Source of the DNA: Diplodia intermedia | Lineage: Eukaryota > Ascomycota > Dothideomycetes > Botryosphaeriales > Botryosphaeriaceae | DNA: 64,000 nt | Reading direction: 5' to 3' | Assembly (NCBI GenBank): GCA_021495925.1 | Contig: JAKEKT010000041.1 | Coordinates: 62,001 to 126,000 of the forward strand | In this document: in pieces, positions 34,401-43,327 of the stretch | Position numbering within the stretch: the stretch's first letter is position 1 | Layout: each line of letters starts with the position of its first letter | Position numbers and translations under genes: made by a program | Notes under the pieces: generated by a model | Databases searched by the model: none | What the model saw: only the letters and a program-made list of their open reading frames with translations | Told to the model about the DNA's origin: nothing

Positions 34401-35059
34401 ATGGCCTCCATACAGAACATCCCGCCTCCCTCGCCTAGAAAGCAACGCCTCAGAAAGGTCAAGCGGGCCCCCAAAGACGCCATGGACTGGACCAAGAAGC
34501 AGTACAACCAGCAGTACGACCGCTGGGTCCCGTGGCTCGAGGACCAGTACCTCAAGTACTTCACCAAGGACAACAAGGCCAGCTATGCCACCAAGGGTTT
34601 GTTGCCCCCCCTCCTTCCCATCCCGTTCGATTTCAACTTCTCAGCCCTCAACTAAGCCGGCTTTTATTTTCAGACCAACTCGCGAAAACCAAAGTCACGG
34701 GCGACTCGCGCGTCGACAAGCTGCAGGACGACGTGTCCGGCACCGCGGCCGGCCAGGTCGGCCAGGGCGGCCTCGCGCAACCCGTCGGCGACCTCTTCAG
34801 CAAGGAGGCCGTCAACCGCGCCGAGCGCGGCGGCAAGGACGACCAGGGCGGGTACCTCCCCGCCGACCCGTCGACGACGACTCCCGCGGGCGATGCCCCG
34901 TCGCAGTTGAACAAGACTGTGGAGTCCGTGACGGAGGGCGCGAAGAGCGCGACGGGGAGCGTGGCGGGCAGCGTGGGGCAAGCCGGGGAGGGCGCGAAGG
35001 AGGGTGCCGGAAAGGCGGGCGGGTATTTTGGGGGTTGGCTTGGTGGCGGGAAGAAGTGA
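34401..35059 (+). CDS. Small Ala/Gly-rich protein with amphipathic tail, function unknown
   Basis: Exons 34401..34596 and 34674..35059, 193 residues. The intron (AAGG|GTTTGT to TTTTCAG|ACCAA) is in phase and splits KASYATK from DQLAKTKVTG. The N-terminal 80 residues look ordered and conserved: a basic leader (SPRKQRLRKVKRAPKDAM), then aromatic-rich WTKKQYNQQYDRWVPWLEDQ with YLKYF. The middle has GQVGQGGLAQPVGDLFSKEA. The C-terminal 45 residues are Ala/Gly/Ser/Lys/Glu-rich (TEGAKSATGSVAGSVGQAGE and on to GGWLGGGKK), reminiscent of the 11-residue amphipathic repeats of LEA-type and lipid-droplet proteins. No catalytic domain is visible and I do not recognise a named family. Reading through the intron would end the protein after 84 residues, so intron retention would truncate it. 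Confidence 0.8.
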
Positions 35060-35426
35060 GGGCGCGGCAATGACTGCTTGATGGATGCTGCGGTTTGGTG
35101 ATTGTGCGCTAGATTGATATCCCGATGTAGGCAAGCCCCGAGGTTTGTTTGGCGGGGCTTGCGACGGGGCGTTTGGATTATGGCCTTTGCTATCTATTTT
35201 TTTTTTTTTTACGGTAATTGAGTGTTCTTGTTTGGTTCTTCTGTGGATGCTTGTGAGGAGGCTGCGTGAATGACCCATCACTCGTTTGGAACACGGTGCG
35301 GGCGGTGGCCGCTCTGGCCCCCCATGTATATAAGTGACCTTCGTTCCGACAACTCTTTTCCCAAAGCCACTGTCTCCACTTGAGAGAAACACATAACTAA
35401 CATTGCCCATACCACAAGATTCCAAG
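35060..35426. other. Intergenic with TATA-driven promoter
   Basis: Holds an 11-nt T-run (35199-35209), likely in the 3' untranslated part of the upstream gene, and the TATA box annotated separately for the gene starting at 35427. Confidence 0.5.
35327..35334 (+). promoter_or_regulatory. TATA box of small coiled-coil gene
   Basis: TATATAAG lies 93 bp before ATG 35427, a normal fungal TATA-to-start distance when the leader is 50-60 nt. It supports the reality of the short gene downstream. Confidence 0.55.
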
Positions 35427-35693
35427 ATGTCATCTCTTCGGTCTCTAGGCAGAGGCGATCCTCACATGGCTATCGAGCACCTGAATAACATTATTAGTGC
35501 CATTGAAGGCGGCGCATCCACGGTGGACATTCTCTTCGAGCAGTTCAGCATGCGAGACGTGCTCGCAACGGTGAGAGACACCATCTTTATGCAAATCCAA
35601 CAAGCGTCTTGGAAGAACGACGAGATCGCGAAACTGAAGGAAGAAGTGGCGGACCAAAAAGCGAAAGTTGAAAAATTACTAAATCGGGAATGA
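35427..35693 (+). CDS. Small coiled-coil protein, function unknown
   Basis: An intronless frame for 88 residues from ATG 35427 (MSSLRSLGRGDPHMAIEHLN). The N-terminal half is predicted helical (EHLNNIISAIEGGASTVDIL, then FSMRDVLATVRDTIFMQIQQ); the C-terminal third is a clear heptad coil (NDEIAKLKEEVADQKAKVEK) ending LLNRE. No signal peptide, membrane helix or catalytic motif. A good TATA box 93 bp upstream and the coherent amphipathic pattern argue that it is a real gene rather than chance. A second coiled-coil protein of similar size is encoded 775 bp downstream on the same strand; the two do not look closely related in sequence. Possibly lineage-specific. Confidence 0.65.
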   Translation: MSSLRSLGRGDPHMAIEHLNNIISAIEGGASTVDILFEQFSMRDVLATVRDTIFMQIQQASWKNDEIAKLKEEVADQKAKVEKLLNRE

Positions 35694-36467
35694 TGGGTAC
35701 ATGATTGCTTGAGAAGGAAGCGAGAGATGGCGGCATATTTGAGTGCGCGACGTGGGTGCTGGTCAATCTGGGAGGCGTTGCAGGAGCATGGTGCTGGCAA
35801 TTGGAGGTGATGGATACTTTGGAACGGGGAAAATGAATGCTCTTCACTTAAGCAAATGAAGCTACGATTACTCGGTGTTCAACTAATGCTCGTAGTCTAC
35901 ATAACATAAGATATCGTGATCATCACCACTGGTATACACGATGCCCCTGCACCAATGCACTAGCACTTCGTTCTAGTCGCCATCGATCGGTGGACATGGA
36001 TTTTAGATGCTTTTTTGCCTTTTTGTTCAGTTAGGGGGCTTGTTGAATCACTTGCCTGTTTGGGATGATGCAGTGATGGGGGAAACACTACTACGTTTAG
36101 CTTCCGGAATGCCGCCGCCCGAGGAGGCATGCGTGACTCGATCAAACCGCTCTTCAAATTGCAACGTTTGCTGCGGCTAACGTTTGTGTGGAGAATTTTG
36201 AAGTGATGCGCTAGTGCGCGAAGCCTCTTGAAAGCGCAAAGGGAAAGCATGATAGCAAGCTGCAAACGCAGACGAGCACCGAGCATCAACTTCACCACGC
36301 GGCACGATCTTCAGGGGAGATAAAAGGCGCCTGCCCCTTTATCCAAAGCGACGCATCATCTTCGCCGCCTTGAAATCGTTTCTCCGGGCCATCCGACTTT
36401 CTGCCTACGAACAACCGTTCTTTCCACCTCGCCTACAGATCCCTGCAAGAGAGATAACGGAATCGAA
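35694..36467. other. Intergenic, 0.8 kb
   Basis: Between two small plus-strand genes. AT-richer than average. A weak TATA-like GATAAAAGG occurs near 36319-36327, about 145 bp before ATG 36468. Nothing else recognised. Confidence 0.45.
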
Positions 36468-36773
36468 ATGGACATCAACAACCCCACTCCCCAAGGCCAA
36501 GACGACTTCAGCGACACCAAGCTACGCGCCATCCTCCTGTGCGAGAAATACGACCAGCAAGTCAAGATCTACCAAGGCATGATCAAGGAGAAGGATGAGC
36601 AGGTTAGGCAGTTGAAGGACATCCAAGCCGCCAACGAAAGAAAAATCGCGCAACTCGAGAAGCAGCTGGAGGAGAGTGTCGCCGAGCTACAACAACTGCA
36701 AAACCATATTCTCAGATCTGCCGACAGGCATGACAACGAGAGGGTGATCAGGCATGGGAGTGCAAATTGGTAG
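36468..36773 (+). CDS. Small coiled-coil protein, function unknown
   Basis: An intronless frame for 101 residues from ATG 36468 (MDINNPTPQGQDDFSDTKLR). From about residue 18 to 85 it is one nearly continuous coiled coil: LRAILLCEKYDQQVKIYQGM, KEKDEQVRQLKDIQAANERK, then IAQLEKQLEESVAELQQLQN. The last 15 residues are charged (ADRHDNERVIRHGSANW). There are no catalytic or targeting motifs. The length and heptad regularity support a true gene, probably an oligomerisation or adaptor protein. It is convergent with the ALKBH6-like gene. I cannot name a family; homologues would decide whether it is conserved. Confidence 0.65.
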   Translation: MDINNPTPQGQDDFSDTKLRAILLCEKYDQQVKIYQGMIKEKDEQVRQLKDIQAANERKIAQLEKQLEESVAELQQLQNHILRSADRHDNERVIRHGSANW

Positions 36774-37452
36774 ACTTGGATGGCTGGCAACTGATAGGGA
36801 AGTCGATGGAATCTGGTTATCCGAGGAAGGCGCTGGCTGCAAGGCGCGGACGGGAATGTAAAGCTCGGATTGCTGAACCGAAAGGCGGAGTTTGGGTTGT
36901 CGTGTTACGATGATTAAATATCATGTGAAGTAGGGTTCGGCTTTGAGACTGATACTGAAGGCCGTTAGGATACAAGGCCAATTCTTGTTCAAGGGATATA
37001 CTCATTGAGATTGATGGTATCATGGCATGCTATCTAAGAGATGCGTTTGAGATATCTGAGGACCTTTTGGCAAGCCCCATGTGGCTGGCAATATAAGTTG
37101 GAGTGTGTAGGGTGAGATTCCGTGGATTTGTCCAGCTTGGCGCTGCCAATCAAACTTGACACTAATGCTCCAGGGGCCGCCATGTATCAGAGAGATCTTG
37201 CACATCAGGTTACCTGTTTAGGCGTTACCCACCCCCTCAGACTAGGGTATACAAGGAATATTCTCGGGAATGACGCTCCATTGGTAGGCGGAGGCCTGGC
37301 AGACCATTGAAGCCGTCCGAACGGAAAGTCTGTGCCCCTGCCGAGATCTGCGCTTCTGGAACTCAAGAGGGAAGTAGTGTTTCACGAACATCAATGGTGT
37401 CTCGGTTTGTTTAAATTAGAATTCAGTTGTCCTCTTGTCAAAGTTGGCACCG
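36774..37452. other. Intergenic, convergent 3' ends
   Basis: AT-rich stretch between the 3' ends of the small coiled-coil gene (+) and the ALKBH6-like gene (-). No gene or repeat recognised. Confidence 0.5.
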
Positions 37453-38290
37453 TCATCTTCTACCGCCACCCAATATTTTACCTAGCCCGCCGGCTTTGGA
37501 CACCTTAAGAACATCACGATAGGTCAGGCTTACCCTTGTTCCACGCTCGTTCTTGCCGCCCGCAAGCTCATACTGCTGCGCATTGCCAAGGAGCTGCCAA
37601 TTGGCTACCGTCTCTGGCCCAAGATTTGTATCGACTTCTACGGGTGGGATGCCGTGGAGTGTGGTGGTGTATGCAGAACGGGTGGTGATCAACAAGGAGC
37701 GTGGCTCGCACACGATGCGCCGTTTGGCCTGATCTCCGTTCTTCTCCGCAACCAGCCCCTCGCCTTGTTGGTCTGTTTTCTCCTCGTCCCTCGCCTCCGC
37801 CCATACCGGCTTTGGCGTCACTTCCAGGACCACCGTACCACCAAGGCTCACCGTGGCAACGACAGGCGCATACGCATCGCCGTCCTCATGTGGCATGATA
37901 CCCTCGCCTTTTCGGTATTCATTGACCAGACAGTGGTTGGGTGTGCCGTGAGGAGTGTCTTTGAATATGCCGAGCTTTTCAAAGCGCTCGACGATAGGAG
38001 CGGGGGAGGTAGTCAGGTAGGGTAGCAGAGGCGCAGCGAGCAGAGTGTTGTTGGCGGTCAGAGTGGAAGGGTGGGCTTGGAGGCGGCGATGCGAAAGGAC
38101 AGTCCAGCGGTTGGGAGGGAGCTGTAGGCGCGTCAGTCGGAGTAGGTCGGGCGTGCCACGAGCCGTGTACTTTGTCAAGGATCTGCTCTTCTTCATAAGA
38201 GGTGATGAAGCTCGGAATGTAGAACATGGAGTCTGGCAGAGCCGAGATGCGCGCAGCAGCCAGCGACTCCGCGCCTAAGCAGTGAGCCAT
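37453..38290 (-). CDS. AlkB-like 2-oxoglutarate dioxygenase (ALKBH6 type)
   Basis: Exons complement(37453..38121, 38171..38290), 262 residues. The 49-nt intron (GACAAA|GTACAC to CCTACAG|CTCCC) is in phase and restores FYIPSFITSYEEEQILDK joined to LPPNRWTVLSHRRLQ, matching the start of ALKBH6 proteins. The double-stranded beta-helix core is complete: NEYRKGEGIMPHEDGDAY carries the iron ligands His118 and Asp120; His196 (TTLHGIPP) is the third ligand; Arg236 in TRVSLTYRDV should bind the 2-oxoglutarate carboxylate, with Arg242 following. Fe(II)/2OG enzymes of the AlkB group oxidatively demethylate nucleic acids or proteins; the substrate of ALKBH6 is not settled. A polar insert of about 30 residues (DEEKTDQQGEGLVAEKNGDQ) lies between core strands. 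It shares a 254-bp divergent promoter with the parvulin gene. Confidence 0.93.
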
Positions 38291-38544
38291 CTCGAAGGCT
38301 GGTTAGCGTAGCGCTGATATCACAGACTGGAGCGGCAGCTTTGCAGGTGGGAGTGGGGTGGATCTGTGCTATGCGCGCATGGTGCAAGACGAGCGAGGTT
38401 GTGTCGGTCGGTGTCGCACAAGCTTGAGAACCTAAAGCTCCCCGCACCAACAAAGCCCGCGCTCCGACTGCCCCGCCATTCCACCATCCGACCTGGCCAC
38501 TCTCCAACCCCACCTCCGCCTCGTCATCGTCTACAGGCATCGCA

Positions 38545-38959
38545 ATGGCACCCAAGGGCAAAGGCAAGACCGGCGGCAAGGACTCCGGCGACAAAGGGTC
38601 CGGAAAGCTCAAGCCAGCCACCAGCATCAACGTCCGCCACATCCTCTGCGAAAAGCACTCCAAGAAGGAGGAGGCTCTCGCCAAGCTGCGCGACGGCTCC
38701 AAGTTTGACGAAGTCGCCCGCGAGTTCTCCGAAGACAAGGCGAGGCAAGGTGAGTGGCAGACGGGCCTCTCGCGCTGGACCGGGCTGACGACAAGACACA
38801 ACAGGCGGCTCTCTCGGCTGGAAGACGCGCGGAAGTCTCATGGCCGATTTCGAGAAGGTCGCTTACGAGCTCGAGCCCAGCACCACGGGCAATCCCAAGT
38901 ACGGCGAGGTCAAGACTAGCGAGGGATACCACATTCTTATGGTCGAAGGTCGGAAGTAG
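38545..38959 (+). CDS. Peptidyl-prolyl cis-trans isomerase, Par14/PIN4 type
   Basis: Exons 38545..38749 and 38805..38959, 119 residues, close to the usual 120-130 for PIN4. The intron GGCAAG|GTGAGT to CACAACAG|GCGGC restores ARQGGSLGWKTRGSLM, the core parvulin motif. The basic Gly/Lys N-terminal tail (MAPKGKGKTGGKDSGDKGSG) is typical of the Par14 group, which lacks a WW domain. The parvulin domain follows: INVRHILCEKHSKKEEALAK, FDEVAREFSEDKA, then KYGEVKTSEGYHILMVEGRK. The active-site histidines are present (His32 and the His of GYHIL). Par14 isomerases act on X-Pro bonds and associate with pre-ribosomes and DNA. It is divergent from the ALKBH6-like gene 254 bp away. Confidence 0.94.
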
Positions 38960-40198
38960 GCGGGAAAGAGATACCCGTGGATGCTGAGAGCACAGGAGCT
39001 GGCATGTCTAGCTCAAGCAATCATAATGGAAAGTGGAGAACCGTCACTACCTCGTCCGTCCAGGTTCCCACGTTTCGAGCCTGGCCACAACAGGGCAAAA
39101 GAAGGCACTGTGTCACACGGCAGGGCAACTGCAAATCCAAGGGTCCAGCACTACGCTTGGACAGCAGGAAAGATGGGATGATCTGACGCGGTAGTGCAGA
39201 TGATCTCGCAGAATGCGGCTAGGACCGCCGCCTCCACAAAACGCGATAAGCAGTGGGCGGGTGTAAACCAGCTGACTCGTTCGCCATCAGGCTGAGGATT
39301 GCCGTCATGACGGGGCCGGAAAAGGCCGGGGTGCAGACGGTGGCACCAGGCAGGCGGGCGCGGGACAGCGGCAGGAACAGCGCTGGAGGCACAACAGAGA
39401 TAGGGGGATATGCAGGGACTTTTTCCGGCACAGAGGCACTTGGGCTCCACAGGCGCGGCGCTGGACACGGCTGGAGACAGCCAGTCAGACTTCCAGAAGG
39501 CTTCTAGCGCTGTGAGAGGCGGCGGGATTTTCTGAGCAGCTCCGCGGCCAGCCCGCGACGGGGCAGTGCTGGTGCTGGTGCTGGCGCTGGTGCTGGTGCC
39601 GGTGCCGGCGCAACGGCGGCTGTTCAGCGGCCAGGCGCATGGCAATGGCGGCGATTATGAGGCGGGCCGCGATTCGTCGGGCTGGGCGAGTGAAACGGTG
39701 CTGTTTGCGAGTGACCTGCGAGGATGATCGCGTGCCGGGGCCGCTGCGCTGATAGGCCCGCACGTGGCCGCCGACGACCAGCGCGCCTGCAATCGATTGT
39801 GCGATAAGACGCGCCCCTCCACCTTGCCCAGCGCCTACTTACATGTCTGCCGTGCCCGCCGCCCGCGTCCAGCAGCTCTGCATCTTCCGCTGCGTTCGGG
39901 TGGTGCCAGGAACCGTCGGCTTCTGACCGTTGCTTGTTGCCGCCTGCGCTAGGAGCCCTAAGGCTGACTCTGACCTGGCTCCAGCCGACACCCCGCTCTG
40001 CCGATCCACGCCAGCCCCGAAGCCCGCGGAGGCAACCCGACCATCCATCGCGCTACCACGTCTTTTTCCTCCTTCATGAGCCCGTAGCCCCCTCTTTCCC
40101 TCCGCGCAGGCCCGCTCCCACTTCCTCCTCAGCCTCCCACCCCGTACCTTCGCTTTCCATCCCACCAGCGGCTGGCCTCCGCCACCGTCGTTCGAAAA
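38960..40198. other. Intergenic, 1.2 kb
   Basis: Between the parvulin gene and the F-box gene, both plus strand. It contains a hexanucleotide minisatellite (39566-39611) and, from about 39960, a C-rich pyrimidine leader typical of the stretch before an ATG. No gene recognised. Confidence 0.5.
39566..39611. repeat. GTGCTG-type hexanucleotide minisatellite
   Basis: About seven and a half tandem copies of GTGCTG with GCGCTG and GTGCCG variants. Read on the minus strand it would encode Ser/Thr/Ala/Gly dipeptides, but no gene is supported there. Confidence 0.85.
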
Positions 40199-42310
40199 AT
40201 GGCCCAGCCCGACTCCATCGACGCCGTCGTTCGCACCACTGGTGACGCAACCTCCGCAAGCTTCGCCCGCCCTCCCTCCGACGCCATCCCCATTGGCCGC
40301 CCCAAGCTCAAGGGCCGCCAGCGCCTGCTCTTCGGCCTGCAGCGCATAGGTTCTTCGCCTTCATTGGCCAAGATGGGCAGGACCTCGTCAGGATACCGAG
40401 GCGGCAAGGCCTCCATGTCGTGCGTCTCGCTGTCCTCGGCTGGCTCGCCCTATGGCCATTCCTACGGCAGCTCATGGTCCTCGGAGCTCTCCAACGGCTA
40501 CTCTACCGCCCCTACCTCCGTTTCCAGCACCCCCGCTCCCGAGGCGCAGTATCTGGACAAAGCCCGCATCAGGCTTCTGGACGGCCAGAGCACCCCCACT
40601 TCGGTTCCCTTGCCCGCAGACCTCAAGTCAAGCTCCCGGCTGGGGACGCCACTCCCCGGCGTCGAGGAAGATTACTTCTCACGCCCGGTGCAGCAGCTCA
40701 AGAAACCCCAACGGCGTCCCAATTTTAGCTTCTGGGGCGACATGCCCCAGGAACTCCGCACCGAGATCCTCAGCTACCTGAAGCCCAAGGAAATTGTACG
40801 CTCCTCGTCCGTCTCCAAGCAATGGCACAGAATGTGCTTTGATGGCCAGCTGTGGGCCCGTCTGGATGTATCGGAATTCTACCGCGATATTCCGGCCGAT
40901 GCTCTGGTCAACATCATCACTACCGCCGGGCCCTTCGTCCGCGACCTGAACCTTCGCGGCTGCGTCCAGCTGCGCGATCGATGGAATGTCAAGGGTCTTG
41001 CTGATGCTTGCCGGAATTTGGAGAATTTCTCACTCGAGGGTTGCCGCATCGACCGGAGTTCGATCCACTGCTTTCTGCTGCAGAACAACCGCCTGGTCCA
41101 CATCAATCTCTCTGGATTGGCTGCCGCGACCAACTCCGCCATGAAAACCCTCGCAGAACATTGCCCGAAGGTTGAACACCTCAACATTTCGTGGTGCAAC
41201 AACATCGACACGCGTGGCATTCGCAAGGTCGTTGAGGGTTGCCCAAATCTGCGCGACCTCCGTGCTGGCGAGGTTCGTGGTTTCGATGACATCGATTTCA
41301 TGTCCGAGCTGTTCAAGAGAAACACGCTGGAGCGATTGATCCTCACAAACTGCGATAGCATTAACGATGACTCCCTGAGCGCACTCGTTGAGGGTGTCGA
41401 CAGCGAAGTAGACATTCTGTCTGGCCGGGCAATCGTCCCGCCTCGAAGATTGAAGCACCTGGACCTTACCAGATGCCGTGGACTCACAGACAAAGGCATT
41501 GAAAAGCTTGCGTACAACCTCCCCGACCTCGAAGGCCTCCAGCTCTCCAAATGTTCGACCCTCACCGACAGCGCGCTGCAAACGATTCTGCCAACCTTCC
41601 CCAAGCTCACACATCTTGACCTTGAGGAACTCGACGAGCTCACGAACTCCACCCTCCAAACCCTCGCTTCTTCGCCATGCCACAACCATCTTGCTCACCT
41701 GAGCATCAGTTACTGCGAGCTTCTCGGCGATGCCGGCATGCTGCCTGTCCTCAAGTCATGCACCAAGCTCCAGACCTTGGACATGGACAACACGCGCGTG
41801 TCTGACCTTGTCCTTATCGAGGCAGCCGCAATGATCCGGACGCGGAACAGGGCAGCGCGGCCGCTGACTGGCTCAGAGCGTCCGACTGTTGGTCTGCGCC
41901 TCGTTGCGTACGATTGCGCCAACGTGACGTGGACGGGGGTGCGCGAGGTGCTCAGCCGCAACGCTGAGATCACGACGCCCGCGCGTGGCGCCACGTCTTC
42001 TGGGCCCACCTACCCTCGCGAGATCATCCAAATCAAATGCTTCTACAACTGGCAACCAACCGTCGAAGAGCATACGAAACGCGTTCTGCGAGGTGATTTC
42101 CAGGCGGCAGCGAGACTCGAACGCAAATGGGCAGACTGGATGATGATGAATGAAGAGGCTGGTGTCAACGGCGCCGGTGGACGGCGACGCAGGAGGAGAG
42201 CGCGTGAGGCACAGGCGCTGCACGAGGACGAGGAAGGAGGTGGAGCGGGCGTTGGGATTGGAAGGCGGAGAAGGGCTCGCAGCGGCCCAGGTGGTTGCAC
42301 GGTGATGTAA
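40199..42310 (+). CDS. F-box/leucine-rich-repeat protein with C-terminal CaaX box
   Basis: An intronless gene for 703 residues. The N-terminal 170 residues are disordered. The F-box lies at about 176-222: WGDMPQELRTEILSYLKPKE, then IVRSSSVSKQWHRMC. From about 235 to 600 follow cysteine-containing leucine-rich repeats of the Grr1/FBXL type (VRDLNLRGCVQLRD, LENFSLEGCRID, VEHLNISWCNNIDTRG, LKHLDLTRCRGLTDKGIEK, LEGLQLSKCSTLTDSAL, LAHLSISYCELLGDAGM). Such proteins are substrate receptors of SCF ubiquitin ligases: the F-box binds Skp1 and the repeats bind the target. The tail is Arg-rich and acidic, and the protein ends in CTVM, which fits a farnesylation CaaX box, as in membrane-anchored FBXL2-type proteins of animals. 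The architecture is closest to fission yeast Pof2; the substrate is unknown. Confidence 0.92.
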   Translation: MAQPDSIDAVVRTTGDATSASFARPPSDAIPIGRPKLKGRQRLLFGLQRIGSSPSLAKMGRTSSGYRGGKASMSCVSLSSAGSPYGHSYGSSWSSELSNGYSTAPTSVSSTPAPEAQYLDKARIRLLDGQSTPTSVPLPADLKSSSRLGTPLPGVEEDYFSRPVQQLKKPQRRPNFSFWGDMPQELRTEILSYLKPKEIVRSSSVSKQWHRMCFDGQLWARLDVSEFYRDIPADALVNIITTAGPFVRDLNLRGCVQLRDRWNVKGLADACRNLENFSLEGCRIDRSSIHCFLLQNNRLVHINLSGLAAATNSAMKTLAEHCPKVEHLNISWCNNIDTRGIRKVVEGCPNLRDLRAGEVRGFDDIDFMSELFKRNTLERLILTNCDSINDDSLSALVEGVDSEVDILSGRAIVPPRRLKHLDLTRCRGLTDKGIEKLAYNLPDLEGLQLSKCSTLTDSALQTILPTFPKLTHLDLEELDELTNSTLQTLASSPCHNHLAHLSISYCELLGDAGMLPVLKSCTKLQTLDMDNTRVSDLVLIEAAAMIRTRNRAARPLTGSERPTVGLRLVAYDCANVTWTGVREVLSRNAEITTPARGATSSGPTYPREIIQIKCFYNWQPTVEEHTKRVLRGDFQAAARLERKWADWMMMNEEAGVNGAGGRRRRRRAREAQALHEDEEGGGAGVGIGRRRRARSGPGGCTVM

Positions 42311-43327
42311 ATGCGCCAGGATGTTGATGAACGAACCGGTTGGTACGCGACGCGAACTTTGATTTCATTGGTTGGCTGTTTTCGTTCGGGCCCAGGATAC
42401 GGTAACATGGGACACGGTGTTTGGAAGCGCTCTGGAGGACGGCGCGTTGGTAAGGCGCCCTCACTGGAAATCTGCTTGGCTTCTTTTTCTTGGTCTGCTG
42501 CTCTTTTCTCTCCCCCTCACTTGTCCCTTCGATTAAACATCTTCTTTTCGCGTCTTCCATGACGTTCATAGCGATGGGGTTCTTTTTTATCTTTCGTTTG
42601 CATGCCAATAGCTGAGCTGGGCCCGCATTTTCATGGATCATGGACACTCTTCCGCATCTCTTTCTTCGGACGCCCTCTAACTGGAAAGCATTTGCTTCGT
42701 CTTCGCCGACTGGCTGATGGAATTTCCCTCTCGCCTCATTTCCTCTCGGGCTACTCTTCGTCGTTTTATCACATAGAATGAACAGCGATGCGCTGGGCAT
42801 GATTGTTTACATCGATTTTGTGTCATAGCTAGCAGGTCTACTACTACTACTACTACTACTCTCAGGTACCATGGCATGTGGACTCACACGCTTTCTTTTT
42901 TCTCTGTGGTATACATAGACGTGTCTCATTTCTCCACCCTCCGTGACGTCATTGTTCGCACTCCCGGTCGCCCCAAACCACTCTTCATCCGTGCTGATTA
43001 TCATTTCTTGTTGTATGAAAAAGAGAAAGAACCAAGTCATGCGCATATAACTACTGGTGGTTTATTTATTTTTGTTTTTAGAAGTCTTCTTCCTCGGCCC
43101 GCCGTGACTGCTTCTGGCGAGAGGCGAGGAATGGAAGAAAGGATATGTCGAGTATAACTCCCCACAACGCTGAGACCTATCCAAGTCAAGACAACAAGAA
43201 AGAACGTTACTAATCATTGTTTTGATCCGGACTGCATCGCTCCCCGCCCGATACTTGAACTTTTAAGGGTATCTTCCCACCATCCAAGCTAATAGATACA
43301 AAGAAAATCTAAGGAGAGAACGTAACC
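42311..43327. other. Intergenic, convergent 3' ends
   Basis: Between the F-box gene (+) and the rhodopsin-domain gene (-). Pyrimidine-rich, with a CTA microsatellite at 42838-42860. No gene recognised. Confidence 0.5.
42838..42860. repeat. (CTA)n microsatellite
   Basis: About seven and two-thirds perfect CTA units in a non-coding stretch. Likely polymorphic in length. Confidence 0.9.

Noticed and set aside
39485..39763. Ser/Thr-repeat protein encoded on the minus strand through the hexanucleotide repeat
   Set aside because: The repeat alone creates the open frame; the surrounding translation has no coding character.
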